The notes beneath the pieces are model-generated. The model searched no databases. It saw nothing but the letters and a program-made list of their open reading frames with translations, and was not told the DNA's origin. 64,000 nt of DNA from Candidatus Calescibacterium sp. (GTDB taxonomy: Bacteria; Calescibacteriota; Calescibacteriia; Calescibacteriales; Calescibacteriaceae), in the NCBI GenBank assembly GCA_025060505.1, contig JANXBU010000012.1, positions 1 to 64,000 on the forward strand, given 5' to 3'. The position numbers and the translations under genes are program-made. Positions 63,702 to 64,000 of the stretch are shown piece by piece (the first letter of the stretch is position 1; each line of letters begins with the position of its first letter).

Positions 63702-64000
63702 TCAGATGCTCTGTCTTGAATTTTTGTACTTCTTATTTCTTTTTCCCGAAGCGTAGTAGTAATAATAATTCATTTCATATTCTCTTGGAACCTTATTCAC
63801 AACACATCTCAAATTCTTCACACCAGCCTCCTTCAAACTATTTACCAACCTCTTAAATACCTTCTTCTCCGTCCTGCTCAAATCATATACCACCAACACC
63901 AAATCTAAATTCTTCAATATCATCAGTGTATCTGGTACCACAAGTATCGGACTCGTATCTACTATAACATAGTCGTTCCTTTCCCTCAAACTCATCATAA
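63702..64000 (-). CDS. C-terminal end of a BY-kinase/Wzc-type tyrosine kinase (5' partial)
   Basis: 99 or more residues; the frame runs on past the right edge. NDYVIVDTSPILVVPDTLMI is the Walker B region of the CpsD/Wzc kinase domain, followed by the conserved LVNSLKEAGVKNLRCVVNKV. The tail EMNYYYYYASGKRNKKYKN is the Tyr cluster that these kinases autophosphorylate. They control capsule and exopolysaccharide chain length and export, in keeping with the glycan genes at 37-43 kb. Confidence 0.85.
   Translation of the reverse strand, partial: MMSLRERNDYVIVDTSPILVVPDTLMILKNLDLVLVVYDLSRTEKKVFKRLVNSLKEAGVKNLRCVVNKVPREYEMNYYYYYASGKRNKKYKNSRQSI

Overview
This is an AT-rich bacterial window from a diderm: it encodes a TonB-dependent receptor, a secretin and a lipoprotein-type giant protease. 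It carries flagellar genes (hook, hook cap, hook-length control, FliJ, a MotE-like chaperone), type IV pilus genes (secretin, prepilin peptidase, a pilin) and competence protein ComEC. An OGG2-type glycosylase, a Cas4/Exo5-like Fe-S nuclease, 2-oxoacid:ferredoxin oxidoreductase and LL-diaminopimelate aminotransferase fit an anaerobic, possibly thermophilic lineage. I cannot name the taxon from sequence alone; an uncultivated deep-branching bacterium is a guess.

Layout. 1-6.6 kb: the N-terminal 2211 residues of a giant subtilase-like lipoprotein with four copies of a Cys-motif module, fibronectin III domains and a propeller-like region, running off the left edge. 7-18.5 kb: mostly single genes: methyltransferase, acyl-CoA synthetase, two PD-(D/E)XK-type proteins, a Cas4-like nuclease, TatD, MalQ, a cyclic-nucleotide-fold protein, tRNA-Met next to a DUF2203 gene, a MenA-like prenyltransferase and a tandem PNPOx-like protein. 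18.9-29.8 kb: secretin, PlsC-like acyltransferase, korAB, pilD-sppA-like, ftsW, an isolated rplA, and dapL. 29.8-31.3 kb: a decayed cluster with at least two broken small genes, one a multi-zinc-ribbon protein. 31.4-37 kb: a plus-strand run of ThDP lyase, a secreted GND-repeat protein, a methylglutaconyl-CoA hydratase-like protein and a TRAP solute receptor without its permease. 37-42.8 kb: cell-surface glycan genes (GT-C membrane enzyme, sugar-phosphate transferase, GDP-mannose dehydratase, glycosyltransferase) and tRNA-Arg. 43-53.7 kb: OGG2, HtrA/Deg, a 30-bp direct repeat, YajC, MFS, DUF4282, ComEC, a pilin, a HolA-like protein coupled to a possible ssDNA-annealing protein, and IlvE. 53.8-57 kb: TonB receptor with an ABC_sub_bind protein. 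57-62.8 kb: a flagellar operon read fliJ > motE-like > fliK > flgD > flgE. 62.7-64 kb: a polyprenyl synthase and the C-terminal end of a BY-kinase.

The most unusual features are the giant protease with Glu in the catalytic Asp position and its four-copy module; a predicted-dead nuclease domain on an 11-residue-repeat coil; a solo Cas4-like protein; two tRNAs that abut protein genes, one of which lacks any ordinary start codon; the GND-repeat secreted protein; a MotE homologue swollen by a long repetitive coiled coil; and the decayed zinc-ribbon cluster. No CRISPR array, insertion sequence or rRNA was seen.
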